This document shows, one piece after another, positions 59,588 through 64,000 of a stretch of DNA of 64,000 bases (position 1 is its first letter; the number at the start of each line of letters is the position of its first letter). The notes beneath the pieces were generated by a model. It had not been told where the DNA came from and did not search any database. It saw nothing but the letters and a program-made list of their open reading frames with translations. Origin of the DNA: a bacterium (GTDB lineage Bacteria; CAIWAD01); NCBI GenBank assembly GCA_030429345.1, contig JAUIFJ010000002.1, positions 1 to 64,000 on the forward strand, read 5' to 3'. Both the position numbers and the translations under genes were made by a program.

Positions 59588-60538
59588 CTACCCCCGTCCC
59601 AGCTTCCGCATGCACCAGGCGCTTGCCGGTCCCCAGAGCAGGGCGAAGCCGATGGATGTGATCCAGACCCATGCCGGGGATTGTCCGCCGTAGCCTGAAG
59701 AGGCGGCGGTTGCAGGAGCAGGATCAGCGCCGAAGAGGCCCGCGGCGATCTTGGCGAAGGACAGGCCGATCACGCCGGCGTATACGATCCGCAGGAAACG
59801 GTCGCTGACCCGTCGCTTGAGCCAGATGCCGGCCGGCGTCCCCAGGCTTCCCCCCAGCACCAGCCAGAAGGCCACTTCCGGGCGCAGGTTGCCGTTGAAG
59901 AGAATGTGCCCCGTGCCCGCCGCCAGCGCCCCGAAGAGGATCGCCAGCTGGATCACGGGAATCGCCTTGCGGATGGTGGAGCCGCTGAGCTGCATCAGCA
60001 TCGGAATCAGCAGCACGGCGCCCCCGATGCCGAGGAAGCTGCCGACAAAGGCCACGGCCGCCGTCGCCAGGGCCGGCACAAGGGGAGACAGGGGCTGGTC
60101 GGAAAGGGTCGTTTTCAGGCGGAAGGGCAGCTCGAGCATCAGCGGCGAGGGCGCGTGTTCGCCCGCGGGCGGCCTGTGCAGCAGTCGCCTGGCCGCCAGC
60201 AGGAGGATCAACAGGAAGCCGGCGCGGATCACCTGGTCCAGCAGCTGCGGATCCTCGAAACGGGCGATCACCATGCTGCCGGAGAGGGCGCCGAGCACGG
60301 CCCCGCCTCCCAGCCAGCATCCGAGGGACCAGTCGACCTTGTGCTCGCTGGCGTTGTAGACGGTCGCTGCCGCCGAGTTGCCCACGATGGCCGCCGCGGT
60401 CGAGGCCGTCGCAAAACGCGGCGGAAGGCCCAGGGCCATCAGGATGGGATTGATCACCACGCCGCCGCCCAGTCCCAGCAGGCCCGCCAACAGGCCCCCC
60501 GCCGTGCCGGCCGCCAGCAGGATCCAGGGCGAGCTCAC
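59588..60538 (-). CDS. TauE/SafE-family exporter
   Basis: 316 residues from GTG 60538, overlapping the downstream ABC gene by four bases. Eight to nine hydrophobic segments in two halves, each with the family Gly-rich motif: AGLLGLGGGVVINPILMALGLPPRFATASTAAAIVGNSAAAT and GSFLGIGGAVLLIPMLMQL. Members export sulfite or organosulfonates; the ligand here is unknown. Confidence 0.88.
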   Translation of the reverse strand: MSSPWILLAAGTAGGLLAGLLGLGGGVVINPILMALGLPPRFATASTAAAIVGNSAAATVYNASEHKVDWSLGCWLGGGAVLGALSGSMVIARFEDPQLLDQVIRAGFLLILLLAARRLLHRPPAGEHAPSPLMLELPFRLKTTLSDQPLSPLVPALATAAVAFVGSFLGIGGAVLLIPMLMQLSGSTIRKAIPVIQLAILFGALAAGTGHILFNGNLRPEVAFWLVLGGSLGTPAGIWLKRRVSDRFLRIVYAGVIGLSFAKIAAGLFGADPAPATAASSGYGGQSPAWVWITSIGFALLWGPASAWCMRKLGRG

Positions 60539-62313
60539 GCCTCCGGCTTCCCGTTGGAAGCGGCCGCCCCGTTGCGGCTCTGCAGCATCCAGAGGCGGTG
60601 GTAGATGCCTTCGTGATCCATCAGTTCACGGTGGGTCCCCGACTCGACCAGTTCCCCGTGATGCAGCACCAGGATCTGGTCCGCCTGCTGGATCGTGCTC
60701 AGCCGGTGGGCGATCACCACCGAGGTACGGCCCTTCAGCAATTCGGCGATCGCTTCCTGGATCAAGCCCTCGCTGCGCGTGTCCACGCTGCTGGTGGCCT
60801 CGTCGAGCAGCAGCAGGTCCGGATTGTGCGCCAGCGCGCGGGCGAAACTGACCAGCTGGCGCTGGCCGCCGGAGAGGCTCTGGCCGCGCTCGCTGACTTC
60901 CGTGTGGAAGCCTTCGGCCTTGCCATCGACCCAGTCGAGCAGTCCCGTGCGCCGCGCTGCCTCGCGTACGCGCTCCTCCGGGTAGTCCTCGCCCAGGCAG
61001 ATGTTGTCCCACAAGGTGCCCTGGAAGAGAAAGACGTCCTGCAGCACGATCGCCATGCGGCGGCGCAGCTCGTCCAGCCGGTAGTCGCGCAGGTCGACGC
61101 CGTCGAGCAGGATCCGGCCCTGCTGGGGCTCGTAGAAGCGCAGCAGCAGGCTGGCGATGGTGCTCTTGCCGCTGCCCGTATACCCTACAAGCGCCGTCGA
61201 GCTGCCCGCGGACACGCGGAAGCTGATGTCCTTCAGCACCGGAATGCCCTTCTCATAGGAGAAATGCACGTGCTCGAAGACGATCTCGCCCTTCAGCTTC
61301 GGCAGCAGCTGTTCTCCGCCGGTGATCGTCGGATGCCTGTCGAGGATCTCGAAGACGCGCTCGGCGGCGGCCATCGCGTTCTGCAGGATGTTGTACTTCT
61401 CGGCCAGGTCGCGGATCGGGCGGAAGAAGCGCTCGGCGTAGTTGAGGAAGGCCACCAGGGTGCCGAAAGTCAACACGCCGTCGAGCACGCGTCCGCCGCC
61501 GACCCAGAGCACGCCGGCCGTGGCCACGCTGCCCAGCACTTCCATCAGCGGGAAGAAGACGGCGAAATAGAAGATCGTCCGCAGGTGCTCGTCCATCAGC
61601 CGCGTGTTGATCTGCTCGAAGATCTCCCGGTTGCGGGCCTCGCGCCGGAAGAGCCTGACGACGGCCATGCCGGTGATGTTCTCCTGCAGGAAGGTGTTCA
61701 CATCCGCCACCAAGGCGCGCACGCGGCGGAAGGCGGCGCGCACCAGCTTCTTGAACTGAAAGGTGGCGAGCATGATCACGGGCACCACTGCCAGCAGCAT
61801 CAGCGCCAGGCGCCAGTCCATCCAGAAGAGCACGCCGACGATCAGCACCAGGCTGAGAATGTCCTGGAAGATGAGGATCAGCCCGCCGGTGAAGAGCTGG
61901 TTCAGGTTCTCGACATCGTTCGTGAGACGGGTCATGATCTGGCCGACGGGCGTGCGGTCGAACCAGCCCATCTGCATGCTTGTCACGCGGCGGTAGAGCG
62001 AGCGCCGCAGGTCGACGACGATGCGCTGGCCGATGAAGCCCGTCAGCACCTGCTGGAAATAGCGTGTCACGAAACCGCCGGCGACCAGCAGCAGGAAGAC
62101 CAGGATCGTTCCGCGCAGGCCCTCCAGGTCGCCGCCGGCGATGTCCACGTCGATGGCGTGCCGTGTCACAAGGGGAATCGCCGTCTCGAAGAGCGCGGCG
62201 CAGATGATCAGCGAGAAGGCGCCGGCGGCCATCCAGCCGTAGGGGCGCAGCATGCCGGTCAGGCGCTTCAGCAGGCTCCAGTCCAGGCCCTTGACATCGC
62301 GGCGATCAGGCAT
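60535..62313 (-). CDS. ABC exporter half-transporter with canonical ATPase site
   Basis: 592 residues: six-helix membrane domain then ATPase with Walker A GYTGSGKSTIASLLL, signature QSLSGGQRQLVSFARAL, Walker B LLLLDEATSSVD with catalytic Glu. It overlaps the neighbouring transporter subunit by eight bases. Most likely one subunit of a heterodimeric multidrug or lipid exporter. Confidence 0.92.
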   Translation of the reverse strand: MPDRRDVKGLDWSLLKRLTGMLRPYGWMAAGAFSLIICAALFETAIPLVTRHAIDVDIAGGDLEGLRGTILVFLLLVAGGFVTRYFQQVLTGFIGQRIVVDLRRSLYRRVTSMQMGWFDRTPVGQIMTRLTNDVENLNQLFTGGLILIFQDILSLVLIVGVLFWMDWRLALMLLAVVPVIMLATFQFKKLVRAAFRRVRALVADVNTFLQENITGMAVVRLFRREARNREIFEQINTRLMDEHLRTIFYFAVFFPLMEVLGSVATAGVLWVGGGRVLDGVLTFGTLVAFLNYAERFFRPIRDLAEKYNILQNAMAAAERVFEILDRHPTITGGEQLLPKLKGEIVFEHVHFSYEKGIPVLKDISFRVSAGSSTALVGYTGSGKSTIASLLLRFYEPQQGRILLDGVDLRDYRLDELRRRMAIVLQDVFLFQGTLWDNICLGEDYPEERVREAARRTGLLDWVDGKAEGFHTEVSERGQSLSGGQRQLVSFARALAHNPDLLLLDEATSSVDTRSEGLIQEAIAELLKGRTSVVIAHRLSTIQQADQILVLHHGELVESGTHRELMDHEGIYHRLWMLQSRNGAAASNGKPEA

Positions 62314-64000
62314 GCTCGTCCCCGCCGTGACTCAACTCCTCTTCCAGCTCCTGCCGGCGATAGAGGTCGGCGTAGAGCCCCTTGTGCTCCAGCAGCTGCT
62401 CGTGTGTTCCGCTCTCTGTGATCCGCCCTTCCTGCAGCACGATGATGCGGTCGGCGCCGCGCAGGGCGCTCAGGCGGTGGCTGGCGATCAGCGTGGTGCG
62501 GCCGTCCATGTACTGACGCAGCTCGCCGATGATCTCTTCTTCCGTGTGGTTGTCCACGGCGCTCAGGCAGTCGTCGAGAATCAGCACGCGGGGCTGCATC
62601 AGCACGGCGCGGGCGATGGTCGAGCGCTGCTTCTGCCCGCCGCTCAGCGTGATGCCCCGTTCGCCGATCGCGCTCTCCCAGCCGTCCGCCAGCTGTTCGA
62701 TGTCGCTGGAAATGCGGCTGATCTCGCTGGAGCGCAGAAAGTCCTCCTCGCTGGCGTGCTCCTTGCCGAAGCGCACGTTGTTGCGCAGGGTCTCGCTGAA
62801 CAGGAAGGCGTCCTGTGGCACGACGGCCATCTCGGCGCGCAGTTCGTCCAGTTTGAGTTCGGCCAGGGGCTTGCCGTCCAGCAGCACGCGGCCGCTCTGG
62901 GGTTCCAGCTCGCGGCAGATCAGCTTGAGCAGGGTCGACTTGCCGCTGCCGGTCTCGCCGACTACGCCGAGCACGGAACCCGCCGGCAGCTCGAGATCGA
63001 TGTGCGACAGAACTTCCGGGCCGTCCTCGTAGGCGAAGCTCAGGTCCTGCAGCGTGATCGCTCCGCCCTGCCGCCCCACGGCCCTTCCTTCGCCGAGCAC
63101 ATCCGGTTCGCGGATGATCTCGTCCAGGCGCCGCATGCCGGCGTCGCCGCGCTGCAGGAGGTTGGTGACCCAGCCGATGGCGATGGTCGGCCAGGCCAGC
63201 ATGCTCATATAGGTCGAGAAGGCCACGTATTCGCCCAGCTGCAGCTTGCCGGCGACAATGTCCGTGCCCGCCAGCCAGAGCAGGATCGCCTGGCTCAGGG
63301 CGAAGAGCGCTCCCATCAGCGGACGGAAGGCCGCATCGGTGCGGATCAGGCTCATCTGGATCTGCAAATATTTTTCCAGCTCGCCGTCGAAGCGCCCGGC
63401 CATGTACTCTTCGCGGGCATAGGCCTGGATCACGCGAATGCCGGCGGCGCTTTCCTGCACATGGCTCGAGATGCGCCCGTACTGCTTCTGGCTCAGCAGG
63501 GTCAGACGATGGATGCGTTTCGAGATGCGGTAGACGATCACGCTGACGACGGGGAGCATCACCAGCACGACCAGCGAAAGCCTGAAGCTCATGCTCAGCA
63601 TCATCGCCAGGCCGAAGCCGCCCAGCATCAGGGTGTCCATGCTGTACATCATGCCCGGACCGCTCGCCAGGCGCACGTTCTCGATGTCCTGGGTCGCCCG
63701 GCTCATGATGTCGCCGGTCCGCTGGCGGGCGAAGAAGCGCGGGCTCAGGGCCAGCAGGCGCTCGAAGAAGAGCTCGCGCAGGTCGCGTTCGACCAGCCGC
63801 GAGGTGCCGATCAGCTGCTGCCGCATGCCGAAGCGCGTCACCCCGCTGACCACCGCCAGGCCCAGCAGCACGCCGATGTACCAGCCCAGGGAGTGGTTCT
63901 GCAGCCCCTGGCCCAGGTCGTCAATGGCCAGCCCCAGCACCCGCGGCCCGAAGATGAAGAGGCTGTTGGTCACCAGCACCAGCAGCGCCCCGCGCAGGAT
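62306..64000 (-). CDS. ABC exporter half-transporter, degenerate Walker B (partial, 5' end beyond window)
   Basis: At least 557 residues in the window; the frame is open up to base 64000 so its start lies to the right. Membrane domain followed by Walker A GETGSGKSTLLKLICRE and signature LSGGQKQRSTIARAV, but the catalytic Glu after Walker B is Asp (LILDDCLSAVD). This asymmetry, with the partner's canonical site, is typical of heterodimeric exporters such as BmrCD and TM287/288. Confidence 0.9.
   Translation of the reverse strand: MLRGALLVLVTNSLFIFGPRVLGLAIDDLGQGLQNHSLGWYIGVLLGLAVVSGVTRFGMRQQLIGTSRLVERDLRELFFERLLALSPRFFARQRTGDIMSRATQDIENVRLASGPGMMYSMDTLMLGGFGLAMMLSMSFRLSLVVLVMLPVVSVIVYRISKRIHRLTLLSQKQYGRISSHVQESAAGIRVIQAYAREEYMAGRFDGELEKYLQIQMSLIRTDAAFRPLMGALFALSQAILLWLAGTDIVAGKLQLGEYVAFSTYMSMLAWPTIAIGWVTNLLQRGDAGMRRLDEIIREPDVLGEGRAVGRQGGAITLQDLSFAYEDGPEVLSHIDLELPAGSVLGVVGETGSGKSTLLKLICRELEPQSGRVLLDGKPLAELKLDELRAEMAVVPQDAFLFSETLRNNVRFGKEHASEEDFLRSSEISRISSDIEQLADGWESAIGERGITLSGGQKQRSTIARAVLMQPRVLILDDCLSAVDNHTEEEIIGELRQYMDGRTTLIASHRLSALRGADRIIVLQEGRITESGTHEQLLEHKGLYADLYRRQELEEELSHGGDEHA

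Noticed and set aside
60598-62421. 607-codon frame on the plus strand
   Set aside because: Antisense of the ABC exporter genes with His/Glu/Gln/Val-rich nonsense composition.

Overview
The window is a GC-rich (roughly 60% by eye) bacterial chromosome segment. Several secreted proteins end in an NPFNP-type C-terminal domain that looks like the Por-secretion/FlgD-like sorting tail of the Fibrobacteres-Chlorobi-Bacteroidetes (FCB) superphylum and related candidate phyla. The primary-type sigma factor is short and lacks region 1.1, as in that group, and housekeeping genes sit in tight clusters (yicC-gmk-rpoZ-coaBC). The LexA operator, however, is of the GAAC-N4-GTTC (Bacillus-like) type. No phylogenetic marker in the window fixes the phylum; an FCB-like candidate phylum is an inference.

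Layout. 1-4300: a low-GC secreted BNR-repeat protein, then an SOS operon (lexA, a DUF6504-like small protein, a Y-family polymerase) behind a perfect SOS box. 4.3-14.3 kb: a TPR protein paired with a protein of the type often labelled asparagine synthetase B, a nuclease-helicase fusion, and a large secreted legumain-like peptidase with three PPC-like domains. 14.3-28.2 kb: sugar kinase, Lon, amidotransferase, a yidD/TPR/secreted-protein cluster, spmAB, a putative sigma-54-driven non-coding RNA, an alpha/beta hydrolase, a GlxA-type regulator, YjbQ, a SulP transporter, and a deiodinase-like selenoprotein with an in-frame UGA and a bSECIS-like hairpin, followed by a DinB-fold gene. 28.2-39.8 kb: a cluster of secreted surface proteins, four of which share an N-terminal domain and three of those plus others a sorting tail; three transcription units in it have excellent -24/-12 (sigma-54) promoters. 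39.8-50.9 kb: cell-wall enzymes (DacB, NamZ), an HtrA protease, the sigma factor, the gmk/rpoZ/coaBC cluster and a family-4 uracil-DNA glycosylase. 50.9-64 kb: a 22-unit 12-bp tandem repeat, a MATE exporter, a beta-CASP metallo-hydrolase, an ABC transporter pair, a flavoprotein, a regulator/VOC divergon, HydE, a TauE exporter and a heterodimeric ABC exporter cut by the window end.

How it fits together. The most notable signals are (i) the recoded UGA in a UxxC thioredoxin-fold protein, (ii) a putative sigma-54 regulon linking several secreted/sorted surface proteins to a ~170-nt structured RNA, and (iii) near-identity between two paralogues restricted to the sorting tail plus terminator, suggesting gene conversion of an export module.
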